Shown piece by piece: positions 51,478 through 60,385 of a stretch of DNA of 64,000 bases; the first letter of the stretch is position 1, and each line of letters opens with the position of its first letter. The notes below the pieces were generated by a model. That model saw only the letters and a list, made by a program, of their open reading frames with translations. It was not told the DNA's origin and ran no database searches. The stretch is from NCBI GenBank assembly GCA_016715645.1, contig JADJZR010000011.1, forward strand, positions 75,672-139,671, read 5' to 3'. The position numbers and the translations under genes are program-made. The stretch is from Elusimicrobiota bacterium (GTDB lineage: Bacteria > Elusimicrobiota > Elusimicrobia > FEN-1173).

Positions 51478-52691
51478 TGGGGAGGTCTGTCCCGCTTAAG
51501 AACAGTGACCTGCCGGAAGGGTTTCGACTTTTCGGCATTCGGTCGGGCATTTCGTCGAAGCCTGGAAAGAAGGATCTGGCCCTCTTCTGGTCCGACCGTC
51601 CAGCCCGGGCCGCGGGGGTATTCACAAAAAACCTGTTCAGCGCCGCGCCGGTCCAGTATTGCCGAAAAAAAATTAAAAAGTCCTCTTCGGCTCGGGCTGT
51701 CATCATCAATTCCGGATGTGCGAACGCCTGCACGGGCCAACAGGGTATGGCCGATACGGTCTGGACCGCGAAGGAGTTGGCCGCCCGGTTGGGTATCGTT
51801 TCCAACGATGTCTTAGTGGCCTCCACGGGCGTCATCGGCCGCCATTTGCCCCGGCCCGCCTTGGGCCGCGGCATCAAAGAAATCGCCGAACTCGTTTGCA
51901 CGGGAACCCCGTCCACCGACGACGCGGTCCGGGCCATCATGACCACCGATACCCGGCCTAAAGCCGCACGGGCCACCTTCGTCGTCGGATCAAAAACGTT
52001 CACGGTGTGGGGATGTGCCAAGGGCGCCGGGATGATTCACCCCAACATGGCCACCATGCTCTCCGTGGTCTTAACCGACGCGCCCCTGACGGCTCGATCG
52101 CTCCAGGATGCTCTCACCCAGGTCGTCCGGCGGACTTTCAACTGCGTCAGCGTCGACGGCGATACGTCCACCAACGACAGCCTCTTCCTCCTCTCCAACG
52201 GCGGGGGGGGCATTCGCCCCCTTTCCTCAAAAGGCCTTAAAAGTTTCAAGTCGGCCTTAGAAGAGGTGTGTTTATCACTCTCAACACAGATTGCGGCCGA
52301 CGGGGAGGGGGCGACGCGGGTGGCTTGGATCTTTGTTCAGGGGGCTCGGACCGAAAAAGACGCTCATCAGTTGGCGGCCACCGTGGCCACCAGCGCGTTG
52401 GTAAAAACCGCGCTTCACGGGGCGGACCCCAACTGGGGGCGCATTTTGGCGGCCCTCGGGCGCGCCGGGGTGCCCTTGGATCCCAACCGGGTGGATGTGC
52501 GCATCGGCGATGTCCTGGTTTGTCGACGGGGCGGAAAAGCGGATTATTCTGAGAAAGCCATCCACGCCCTCCTCAAAAAAGAGCGCGTGACGGTGGTCAT
52601 CGACCTCCATCAGGGCAAAGCCTGGAGCCGATACGCCACCTGCGATTACTCAAAGGACTACATCACGATCAACGCCGATTACACCACGTGA
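51477..52691 (+). CDS. argJ: Glutamate N-acetyltransferase / ornithine acetyltransferase
   Basis: 404 residues. ArgJ recycles acetyl from N-acetylornithine to glutamate; bifunctional members also use acetyl-CoA. The precursor cleaves itself before the catalytic Thr in HPNMATMLSVVLTDA. Other motifs are VIINSGCANACTG (oxyanion region), STGVIGRHLP, WGCAKGAGMIHPNM, VSVDGDTSTND and GADPNWGRILAALGRAG. A 16-bp hairpin repeat (52206-52221) codes for GGGGIRPL in a surface loop just after the cleavage domain start, where family members vary. The stop overlaps the next gene as GTGA. Confidence 0.96.
   Translation: MGRSVPLKNSDLPEGFRLFGIRSGISSKPGKKDLALFWSDRPARAAGVFTKNLFSAAPVQYCRKKIKKSSSARAVIINSGCANACTGQQGMADTVWTAKELAARLGIVSNDVLVASTGVIGRHLPRPALGRGIKEIAELVCTGTPSTDDAVRAIMTTDTRPKAARATFVVGSKTFTVWGCAKGAGMIHPNMATMLSVVLTDAPLTARSLQDALTQVVRRTFNCVSVDGDTSTNDSLFLLSNGGGGIRPLSSKGLKSFKSALEEVCLSLSTQIAADGEGATRVAWIFVQGARTEKDAHQLAATVATSALVKTALHGADPNWGRILAALGRAGVPLDPNRVDVRIGDVLVCRRGGKADYSEKAIHALLKKERVTVVIDLHQGKAWSRYATCDYSKDYITINADYTT
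52206..52221. repeat. 16-bp hairpin repeat inside argJ
   Basis: GGGGGC-ATTC-GCCCCC within coding sequence, with two additional G residues on the 5' side. Confidence 0.7.
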
Positions 52692-53356
52692 AAGAACGGC
52701 AGGTCCCGGACGAGTCGGGGCGAAAAACAAAAACGGCGTTGATTCCGGTTCGCGGCCGACGGATTTCGCGGTCGGCGGCGCGGTCTGTGGCGGAGTCTCT
52801 TCGATCGGGCGGGGTGGCGGTGTTTCCGACGGACACGGTGTACGGCATCGGGTCCAGCGTGTTTTGGCCCCAGGCCATTTGGCGGATTTACCGTCTGAAG
52901 GGCCGGTCCTACGATAAACCGTTGCCGTTTTTGGTGGCCGACGTGGACCAGGCTTTAGCGTTGGTGGAACCTCCAGGCTCGCGGCTTCGCAAAATGTTGG
53001 ACAAATATTGGCCCGGTCCGTTAACGGTGGTGTTTAAAACCTCTACCCTCGGCCGTTGGACAACGGGCGGAAAAGAAACCTTGGCCCTGCGCGTGCCCGA
53101 CCATCCGGTCACCCTGGCGATTTTAAGGGAAATGGGCCAGCCCCTGGCGGTGACCAGCGCCAACCGGTCCGGCCGGCCGGAAGCCGTCACCGGCGCCCAG
53201 GCCCGCGCCCTCTTCGAGGGCCGCGTGGAAGCGCTGGTGGACGGTGGCCCTTGCCCCGGCGGCGTTCCGTCGACTGTCATCGACGTGTCTAGTTTCGGCT
53301 GGACCCTGGTGCGCGAAGGTGCCGTCCAGAAAAAAGAGTTGTTGCGATATTTATAA
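52688..53356 (+). CDS. tsaC: Threonylcarbamoyl-AMP synthase (TsaC/YrdC/Sua5)
   Basis: 222 residues. TsaC condenses threonine, bicarbonate and ATP to threonylcarbamoyl-AMP for t6A37 in ANN-reading tRNAs. The YrdC motifs are visible: GGVAVFPTDTVYGIGSSV, RSYDKPLPFLVAD, YWPGPLTVVFK, LALRVPDHPV, VTSANRSG and CPGGVPSTVIDV. The basic N-terminal extension (about 30 residues) is unusual but mild. It starts at GTG overlapping the argJ stop. Slightly over 200 residues means the TsaC form, without the C-terminal Sua5 domain. Confidence 0.93.
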   Translation: MKERQVPDESGRKTKTALIPVRGRRISRSAARSVAESLRSGGVAVFPTDTVYGIGSSVFWPQAIWRIYRLKGRSYDKPLPFLVADVDQALALVEPPGSRLRKMLDKYWPGPLTVVFKTSTLGRWTTGGKETLALRVPDHPVTLAILREMGQPLAVTSANRSGRPEAVTGAQARALFEGRVEALVDGGPCPGGVPSTVIDVSSFGWTLVREGAVQKKELLRYL

Positions 53357-53393
53357 CGGTAAGATCTGTCACTGAACCCATCGGAGGACGCAC

Positions 53394-54647
53394 ATGAGTT
53401 TCCTTAAGAAATCGGATCCGAAACTTTACAAAACAATAATGGACGAAACCCGTCGGCAGGAAACCGGGTTGGAAATGATTGCATCGGAAAATTATGTGTC
53501 CGAGGCGGTTCTGGAAGCCCAGGGGTCGGTCTTGACAAACAAGTACGCCGAGGGTTACCCGGGCAAACGCTACTACGGCGGGTGCGAAGAGGTGGACAAA
53601 GCCGAATCGTTGGCCATTGACCGCGTGAAAGCCTTGTTCGGCGCAGAACACGCCAACGTTCAGCCCCATTCGGGATCCCAGGCCAACATGGCTGTGTACT
53701 TGGCCATGCTGACGCCTGGGGATACGGTGATGGGATTGGAACTCTCCCACGGCGGGCACTTGACTCACGGCCACCCGCTTAACTTTTCCGGCAAATATTT
53801 TAAGGTGGTTTCCTATGGCGTCCGCCAAGACACCGAACAAATCGATTACGACCGGTTGGCCCAACAGGCGAACGAACACAAACCCAAAATGATTTTGTCC
53901 GGCGCCTCCAACTATTCCCGGGTGATCGACTGGGCGCGGTTGCGGACCATCGCTGACTCCGTGGGCGCGTTGCTGTTTGCGGACATCGCCCATTACGCGG
54001 GCTTGGTGGCCGCGGGGTTGTATCCCAACCCTGTTGCAGTCGCTGATTTCGTTACCACCACAACCCACAAAACGCTCCGGGGTCCCCGTGGCGGCGTGAT
54101 TTTGTGCAAAGAAAAATACGCCAAAGACATTGACCGCGCCGTGTTCCCCGGCGTGCAGGGCGGGCCCTTGATGCACGTGATCGCCGCCAAAGCCGTGGCG
54201 TTCGGTGAGGCGCTCAAGCCAAGTTTTAAGAAGTATCAAGCCCAGGTCTTGGCCAACGCACGGGCTTTGGCCCGGGCCCTGGCCGAACTCGGGTTTCGCA
54301 TCGTCTCGGGCGGCACCGATTGCCATCTGTTGACCATCGATCTGCGTTCCAAATCCATCACGGGCAAAGAGGCCGAAGGTCTCCTGGGCCAGGCGGGCAT
54401 TACGGTCAACAAAAACACCATTCCCTTCGATCCGGAAAAGCCCTTCGTCACCTCCGGCGTTCGGTTGGGAACGCCCGCCATCACCTCCCGGGGCATGAAA
54501 GAAAAAGAAATGCAAATCGTCGCTGGCTGGATCAACGAAACGATCGAAAGCCGGACCGATCCAAAACGGTTGGCGAAAATCCGCAAAGAGGTGTTGGCGC
54601 TGACCAAAAAATTTCCGCTCTACGCGGCCCGGCTGAAAAAGGCATGA
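53394..54647 (+). CDS. glyA: Serine hydroxymethyltransferase
   Basis: 417 residues. GlyA interconverts serine and glycine with tetrahydrofolate, feeding one-carbon units (with FolP and the folate pathway). The PLP Lys is in TTTTHKTLRGPRGG, near residue 228; GLEMIASENYVS and HSGSQANMAVYLAML at the N-terminus and FVTSGVRLGTPAITSRG at the C-terminus are standard. An excellent GGAGG precedes the ATG. It probably starts a new transcript after tsaC; no strong promoter is clear in the 37-base gap. Confidence 0.98.
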   Translation: MSFLKKSDPKLYKTIMDETRRQETGLEMIASENYVSEAVLEAQGSVLTNKYAEGYPGKRYYGGCEEVDKAESLAIDRVKALFGAEHANVQPHSGSQANMAVYLAMLTPGDTVMGLELSHGGHLTHGHPLNFSGKYFKVVSYGVRQDTEQIDYDRLAQQANEHKPKMILSGASNYSRVIDWARLRTIADSVGALLFADIAHYAGLVAAGLYPNPVAVADFVTTTTHKTLRGPRGGVILCKEKYAKDIDRAVFPGVQGGPLMHVIAAKAVAFGEALKPSFKKYQAQVLANARALARALAELGFRIVSGGTDCHLLTIDLRSKSITGKEAEGLLGQAGITVNKNTIPFDPEKPFVTSGVRLGTPAITSRGMKEKEMQIVAGWINETIESRTDPKRLAKIRKEVLALTKKFPLYAARLKKA

Positions 54648-54654
54648 GTCTTCA

Positions 54655-55704
54655 TTGATCCGCGCCCAGATCGTCGCGTTCTTTTTGTCATTGGCTGGCG
54701 CCGCGGCGTTTATGCCGGTCCTGATGTTTTTGTCCCGTCGATACGGCGTGCTGGATGTGCCCGACGCGCGCAAAGTGCATTCGGTCCCCGTCCCCCGGTG
54801 GGGCGGCGGAGCCATCGCGGGGGGCGTGTTCTTGGGTCTGGGGGGAGCGGCTCTTTTTTCACCCTGGTTTTTAAAATTGTTGGATTACCGTTACCGTATC
54901 ATCGAAAACGCCCAGACCATCGACGTTATGAGTTTGAAAGCCCAACTGACGGGGGTTTTGATCGGTTCGTTGGTGTGCGTGGTGTTGGGCATGTGGGACG
55001 ACCGTCGGTCCTTGCCCCCGGTGGTGAAATTACTGGCCCAAATCATCGCCGCTTACGTGGCGATGATGTACGGCGTGCGCATGGCCGGCTTGGCGATCCC
55101 GGGGTTTGGGTTTGTCACGTTCCCGTTGCTCATCTCTCAAATCGTCACGTTGTTTTGGCTTTTGGGTTTTATGAACGCCGTCAATCTGTCCGATGGGCTG
55201 GACGGCTTGGCCGGAGGCATTTGCGCCATCGCGGCCGGGACTTTTCTGTTTGTGGCCATGCTCCAGGCCGACACCAAAATTGTGCTTTATTCGAAACAAC
55301 TCAAACTGGCTTCGGTCCTCGCGGCGGCGTTGGCGGGCGGGTGTTTGGGGTTTTTGATTTACAATTTTCATCCAGCCCGGGTGTTCATGGGCGACGGGGG
55401 CGCGCTGTTTTTGGGGTTCATGTTGGGCGCGGTGAGCATCATTGGAACCCTTAAAACCAGCGCCGTCATCGCCCTGCTCATCCCGGTTTTGGTGGTGGCT
55501 CTGCCGGTGGTGGACGTGGCGTTCGCTCTCATCCGTCGGGCGCGAAGCGGCAACGGACTTATGACCGCCGACAAAGGCCATTTCCATCATCGACTGCTGG
55601 CCCTGGGGTGGACCCAGCGGGAAGTGGTTTTGCTGGTGTATGTGCTGACGCTGTTGTTGTCGATGGCGGCGCTGTTGATGACCTTTTTCCGAGGAAAAGT
55701 GTGA
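54655..55704 (+). CDS. Undecaprenyl-phosphate GlcNAc-1-phosphate transferase (WecA/TagO-like)
   Basis: 349 residues with about ten transmembrane helices. The family transfers sugar-1-phosphate from UDP-GlcNAc to undecaprenyl phosphate to start O-antigen, ECA or teichoic-acid-type polymers. Motifs: VPDARKVHSVPVPRWGGGA near the start, VLGMWDDRRSLPP, NAVNLSDGLDGLAGG (catalytic Asp region), FHPARVFMGDGGALFLGF and GHFHHRLLALGW. It starts at TTG 54655; no better start exists in the eight-base gap after glyA. The stop overlaps wecB as GTGA, and the pair likely initiates a surface glycan. Confidence 0.92.
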   Translation: MIRAQIVAFFLSLAGAAAFMPVLMFLSRRYGVLDVPDARKVHSVPVPRWGGGAIAGGVFLGLGGAALFSPWFLKLLDYRYRIIENAQTIDVMSLKAQLTGVLIGSLVCVVLGMWDDRRSLPPVVKLLAQIIAAYVAMMYGVRMAGLAIPGFGFVTFPLLISQIVTLFWLLGFMNAVNLSDGLDGLAGGICAIAAGTFLFVAMLQADTKIVLYSKQLKLASVLAAALAGGCLGFLIYNFHPARVFMGDGGALFLGFMLGAVSIIGTLKTSAVIALLIPVLVVALPVVDVAFALIRRARSGNGLMTADKGHFHHRLLALGWTQREVVLLVYVLTLLLSMAALLMTFFRGKV

Positions 55705-56879
55705 CTATCGCTCCCCGAAAAATAATGATCGTGTTCGGCACTCGCCCGGAAGCCGTGAAAATGGCGCCGGTGGTGTTGGGCTTTCAAAACCATTCCGCCG
55801 AGTTCGATCCCCGGGTGGTGGTCACCGCCCAGCATCGGGGTCTGTTGGACCAGGTGCTTCGTCTGTTTCAAATCCGGCCCCACCACGATCTGGACATCAT
55901 GCGGCCCGGCCAATCGTTGACGGACATCTCCGTTCGCGCTCTGGAACGCTTGGAACCCGTGATCAAAAAAGAACAGCCCGCCTTGGTTTTGGTTCACGGT
56001 GACACGTCCACGGCGTTGATGGCGGCCTTGGCCGCGTTTTACCAAAAAGTCCCGGTGGGGCATGTGGAAGCGGGCCTTCGATCCCACGACCTTCACAATC
56101 CCTTTCCCGAAGAAATGAACCGCCGCGGGATCGGAACCTTGGCCACCCTGCATTTTTCGCCCACCGAGCAGGCACGACGAAATCTGTTGCGCGAAGGTGT
56201 GGACAAAAAAGCCATTTACGTGACGGGCAACACCGGCATCGACGCGCTTCGCTTGGGTGTGGCGCGTTTGGCCGCGCGGCCCCCGCGCCTTGCCCCCACC
56301 CTGGCCCGGTTGGCGCGGAGACCTTTTGTGTTAATGACCGCCCACCGGCGGGAAAATTTTGGTGAACCCCTGGAACAGGTGTTTGAAGCCGTGCGCGAGG
56401 TGGCCCGGGCCCGACCCAACCTGGGATTTATTTACCCCGTGCACCCCAACCCCAACGTGGTCGGACCGGCCCGCCGGTTGCTGGCCGGGTTGCCCAACGT
56501 GGTGTTGACCGACCCCTTGGATTACGGCCCGATGTTGTTTTTGATGAAACGATGCCTGTTCGCCCTCACGGATTCCGGGGGAATCCAAGAAGAGGCCCCG
56601 GGTTTGGGAAAACCCGTTTTGGTTTTGCGCGACGTCACCGAACGACCCGAAGCCGTGCGCGCTGGAACCGCTCGGTTGGTGGGCACCCAGCGGTCGGCCG
56701 TTCGACGAGGCATCGACACGTTGTTGGATGACCCGGCCGTTTACCGACGTATGGCCCAAGCGGTTAACCCCTACGGCGATGGACACGCTGTGGCGCGCGT
56801 GGTGGCGGCGGTGCGCCATTGGGTGGATCCCCGTCGGTCCCGCCCGAAACCTTTCGTCCCCAAACGGAGTATCCCATGA
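55701..56879 (+). CDS. wecB: UDP-N-acetylglucosamine 2-epimerase (non-hydrolysing)
   Basis: 392 residues. WecB converts UDP-GlcNAc to UDP-ManNAc for surface glycans. FGTRPEAVKMAPVVL near the start, LVHGDTSTALMAALAAFY, VGHVEAGLRS, NPFPEEMNRRG, MTAHRRENFGEPL and LTDSGGIQEEAPGLGKP are all present, including the conserved His, Glu and Arg of the active site. The start is GTG 55701, after a GAGGA and overlapping the wecA-like stop. Its own stop overlaps the Aas-like gene (ATGA). Confidence 0.96.
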   Translation: MTIAPRKIMIVFGTRPEAVKMAPVVLGFQNHSAEFDPRVVVTAQHRGLLDQVLRLFQIRPHHDLDIMRPGQSLTDISVRALERLEPVIKKEQPALVLVHGDTSTALMAALAAFYQKVPVGHVEAGLRSHDLHNPFPEEMNRRGIGTLATLHFSPTEQARRNLLREGVDKKAIYVTGNTGIDALRLGVARLAARPPRLAPTLARLARRPFVLMTAHRRENFGEPLEQVFEAVREVARARPNLGFIYPVHPNPNVVGPARRLLAGLPNVVLTDPLDYGPMLFLMKRCLFALTDSGGIQEEAPGLGKPVLVLRDVTERPEAVRAGTARLVGTQRSAVRRGIDTLLDDPAVYRRMAQAVNPYGDGHAVARVVAAVRHWVDPRRSRPKPFVPKRSIP

Positions 56880-59800
56880 AAAAGGCAACAACTCAGGCCC
56901 CTCACCCTGCCCTCTCCCGAGAGGAGAGGGAAAATCATTGTTTTCCTTCCCCTCTTGGGGGAAGGTGCCCCGAAGGGGCGGATGAGGGATCTGATCAGTT
57001 CCTGAAAAAGAGAAATCGGTCGTTCAAGGCCCTGATGGTCACCCAGTTTCTGGGTGCGTTCAATGATAACGTGTTCCAGATCGTGATCGCCCTGTTGATC
57101 ACTCACTGGATGACGCAGGAAAAAGCCCGCAGTTTGGTGGCCATTTCCGGGGCGGTGTTCGCGGCGCCGTTTTTGATTTTTTCCCTCGGGGCTGGCCGAT
57201 TGGCGGACCGTTGGAGCAAAGCCCGGGTGGTGGTGTTGGCGAAAACCGTGGACTTGGGCGTGGTGGCCTTGTTGGTGGCGGGGCTTTATCTGAAAAATGT
57301 CCCCCTTTTATTGACCGGCCTTTTTTTGTTGGCCACCCAAAGCGCTTTTTTCAGCCCCGCCAAGTACGGTCTTATACCGGAACTGAAAGACCCCTCTCAA
57401 CTGTCGTCCGCTAACGCGCTGTTGAACGTGGCCACGTTCGTCGCCATTTTGTTGGGCACGGTGGCCGGGACTTTTTTGACCACCCACATCAACGCGGTGG
57501 CCCTCTTGACAGGCGTGGTGGCGGTGGGCAGTGTGGCGGCCGCTTTGGCGATTGAAAAAGTTCCAGCGGCCAACCCCGGCCAACCCCTTCGCTGGAACCC
57601 GTTGCCGGACATTCGGGCCAACTGGGCGTTGGTGGGTCCCGACCGATCGCTCCGATTAAGTCTTCTGGCCACGGGCTGGTTTTGGTTCATGGGAGGCGTT
57701 CTTCATTTGAACATGTTGGTGTACGTCAAACAGGTTATGGGCCTGTCGGATCGGGTATCGGGGGTGTTGCTGATGGCCCTGGTGGTGGGCATCGCCGCGG
57801 GAAGTTTGTGGGCCGGTCGGCTGTCGCGCCAGAAAGTCGAGTTGGGGTTGGTCCCCCTGGGCGCTTTGGGTTTGAGTTTTTTTACTTTGGACCTTTATTT
57901 TTCCCACGCGGCGCTGATTCGCACTTTGGTGGACGTGGCTTTGTTGGGAATGAGCGCGGGATTCTTTTTTATTCCCCTCACCACGCTCATCCAGGCGCGC
58001 AGTCCCAAAAGCGACCGCGGCCGAATTTTGGCCACGGGCAACCTGATTTCGTTTATCGCTATTTTGTTGTCCAGCGGTTTTTTGTGGGTTATGAGCGCCG
58101 CTTTTAACGCCAATCCCGCCCAAATATTTTTAGTGCTCGGGCTGTTGTCCATCATTGCCACGGTGGCCATCGTGGCCTATCTGCCCCAATCCTTGGTTCG
58201 CCTGGGACTGTTCCTGCTCACCAACGTGGTGTATCGCATTCGGGTGGTCGGTGAAGAAAATATCCCCGTGACCGGTCCGGCCCTCATCGTTCCCAATCAT
58301 GTGTCCTATGTGGACCCATTTTTAGTCGGTGGGGCCACGTCCCGGCTGATTCGGTTCTTAATGTTTCGCGGGATGTACGACGCTTCTTTTTTCCGGCCCT
58401 TGTTAAAACTCATGGACGTCATTCCCATCTCGGCGGGCGACAGCCCCAAACGGGTGTTGGCTTCGTTGTTGGAAGCCCGCCGTCGACTGGAGCAGGGCCA
58501 TGTGGTCTGCATTTTCGCCGAGGGTGCGGTGACCCGGTTGGGCCAAACACTCGGCTTTCGCAAAGGGTTTGAGCGGATTGTGGGCGGGCTCGACGTTCCC
58601 ATCATCCCGGTTCATCTCGACCGGGTGTGGGGAAGCATATTCAGTTTTGAGCGCAAAAAATTTATTTGGAAAATGCCCCGCCAGATTCCCTATCCGGTCA
58701 CCGTGACGTTCGGCAAACCGATGCCTTCCACCGCCAAGGCCGACGACGTGCGTCACGCCGTCATGGAATTGGGAAGTCAAGCGTTCGGTCTTCGGTTGGA
58801 AAACTTAAAGCCCCTTCACCAATTCTTTTTCCGGCAGGCCCGCCGACAGTGGACCACGCCGGCGGTGGTCGATACCACGGGCGCTCGGCTCAGTTACGGG
58901 AAACTGGCCACGGGATCCATTTTGTTGGCGCGCCGTTTGCGCGGACTGTTGCCCGGGGAAAAAAATGTGGGCGTTTTGCTTCCGCCGGGAGTCGCCGGGA
59001 CCGTGGCCAACCTGGCCCTTCTTTTCGATGGACGGGTTCCCGTGAACCTCAACTATTCCCTCGGTCGAGGGGTGATCGATCAAATTTGTCAGGACGCCGG
59101 CGTGACGCGGATTTTGACCGCCCGCAAAATGGCGGAAGCTTTAAAGTGGGGCGAGGATCAGCGCTTAGTCTATTTGGACGATTTGCCTCGGCCCGGCCCG
59201 GTGGTGGGGGCTCTTGCGTTTGTGGGTCTCAAACTGTTGCCGGCCCGTTGGGCCGAACGATGGTGGGCGCCGTTTTCCGACGCCAAATCCAGCGATTTGG
59301 CCGCCTTGCTTTATACCAGCGGCAGTACGGGTTCGCCCAAAGGGGTGATGCTGACCCACGCCAACATTCACGCCAACACCCAGGGGTTGCAAGAGGTGTT
59401 CCAGTTGACGGCGAAAGACACCATCGTGGGGATACTGCCCTTTTTCCATTCGTTCGGATACACGGGCACCTTGTGGTTGCCCCTGCTGGCGGGATGCCGG
59501 GGGGTTTACCATCGAAGTCCATTGGAGGCGGTGGCGATCCGCAAGTTGATCAAAGATGAAAAAGCCAACATTTTGGTGACCACACCGACCTTTTTGCAAA
59601 TGTGGATCAAAAAGTTGTCCCGGGAAGATGTGGCGACCCTGCGGTTTGTTCTAACCGGGGCCGAAAAGTTGCCGCTCACCTTTGCCCGGGAATTTACCGA
59701 ATTGTTGGGTGTGCCTATTCTGGAAGGATACGGCACCACCGAATTGTCTCCGGCGGCCTGCGTCAGCGTGTTAGGCGTTCGCCAAGGAACCGAAAACCAA

Positions 59801-60385
59801 ACCGGCTGGAAACCCGGCAAAGTGGGCCGCCCTTTGCCCGGCGTGACAGTGAAAATCGTAGACCCCGCCACCGGCGAGCGCCAGCCCGACGGCACCCCGG
59901 GCCTCCTGCTGGTCAAAGGCCCCAACGTGATGGCCGGTTACTGGAACCAGCCCGCCAAAACCGCTGAGGTGGTGGTGGACGGTTGGTACAACACCGGTGA
60001 CATCGCCCGGGTGGACGAAGACGGGTTTGTGGAAATCACCGATCGTCTGTCGCGGTTTTCGAAAATCGGCGGCGAAATGGTGCCCCACATGCTCGTGGAA
60101 CAAAAGTTGGCGGAGCTGTCCGAAGAACCCGAGGCTCGTTTTTTGGTATTGTCCACTCCGGATGAAAAGCGGGGCGAACGGCTGGTGGTGTTGGTGAACA
60201 ACCTGCAACAGCCCATCGACAAGCTCATCGAACGGTTGGAGAAGTCGGACATGCCCAAATTGTGGGTGCCCGACAAACGGGCGGTGTTTGCCGTCGATCC
60301 CTGGCCGGCGTTGGCCACGGGCAAAGTCGATTTGGTGAAGGCCAAACAGATCGTCGAACAGCGGTTGGCCGAAGGAAAAGCGTGA
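56876..60385 (+). CDS. Aas-like fusion: MFS lysophospholipid transporter, PlsC acyltransferase, acyl-AMP ligase
   Basis: 1169 residues in three domains. Residues about 50-440 form an LplT-type MFS transporter (VTQFLGAFNDNVFQ, then ADRWSKARVVVL). Residues about 455-640 form a PlsC acyltransferase with NHVSYVDPF (HX4D, near 473) and FAEGAVTR (EGxxxR, near 546). Residues about 680-1169 form an AMP-forming ligase with LLYTSGSTGSPKGV (near 811), GYGTTELSP and YNTGDIARVDEDG. The family imports lysophospholipid and re-acylates it. Residues 8-38 (APHPALSREERENH...) are not LplT sequence; they are encoded by palindromic repeat copy C, inserted in frame after the start. It overlaps wecB and the ATP-grasp gene by four bases each. 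Confidence 0.92.
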   Translation: MKKATTQAPHPALSREERENHCFPSPLGGRCPEGADEGSDQFLKKRNRSFKALMVTQFLGAFNDNVFQIVIALLITHWMTQEKARSLVAISGAVFAAPFLIFSLGAGRLADRWSKARVVVLAKTVDLGVVALLVAGLYLKNVPLLLTGLFLLATQSAFFSPAKYGLIPELKDPSQLSSANALLNVATFVAILLGTVAGTFLTTHINAVALLTGVVAVGSVAAALAIEKVPAANPGQPLRWNPLPDIRANWALVGPDRSLRLSLLATGWFWFMGGVLHLNMLVYVKQVMGLSDRVSGVLLMALVVGIAAGSLWAGRLSRQKVELGLVPLGALGLSFFTLDLYFSHAALIRTLVDVALLGMSAGFFFIPLTTLIQARSPKSDRGRILATGNLISFIAILLSSGFLWVMSAAFNANPAQIFLVLGLLSIIATVAIVAYLPQSLVRLGLFLLTNVVYRIRVVGEENIPVTGPALIVPNHVSYVDPFLVGGATSRLIRFLMFRGMYDASFFRPLLKLMDVIPISAGDSPKRVLASLLEARRRLEQGHVVCIFAEGAVTRLGQTLGFRKGFERIVGGLDVPIIPVHLDRVWGSIFSFERKKFIWKMPRQIPYPVTVTFGKPMPSTAKADDVRHAVMELGSQAFGLRLENLKPLHQFFFRQARRQWTTPAVVDTTGARLSYGKLATGSILLARRLRGLLPGEKNVGVLLPPGVAGTVANLALLFDGRVPVNLNYSLGRGVIDQICQDAGVTRILTARKMAEALKWGEDQRLVYLDDLPRPGPVVGALAFVGLKLLPARWAERWWAPFSDAKSSDLAALLYTSGSTGSPKGVMLTHANIHANTQGLQEVFQLTAKDTIVGILPFFHSFGYTGTLWLPLLAGCRGVYHRSPLEAVAIRKLIKDEKANILVTTPTFLQMWIKKLSREDVATLRFVLTGAEKLPLTFAREFTELLGVPILEGYGTTELSPAACVSVLGVRQGTENQTGWKPGKVGRPLPGVTVKIVDPATGERQPDGTPGLLLVKGPNVMAGYWNQPAKTAEVVVDGWYNTGDIARVDEDGFVEITDRLSRFSKIGGEMVPHMLVEQKLAELSEEPEARFLVLSTPDEKRGERLVVLVNNLQQPIDKLIERLEKSDMPKLWVPDKRAVFAVDPWPALATGKVDLVKAKQIVEQRLAEGKA
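56899..56988. repeat. Large palindromic repeat, copy C, in frame within the Aas-like gene
   Basis: Ninety bases (30 codons) beginning CCCTCACC and ending TGAGGG: two tail-to-tail modules in a minimal form, with hairpins at about 56912-56929 and 56955-56980 (GGTGCCCCGAAGGGGC region). Length divisible by three and free of stop codons in the gene's frame. Confidence 0.85.
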
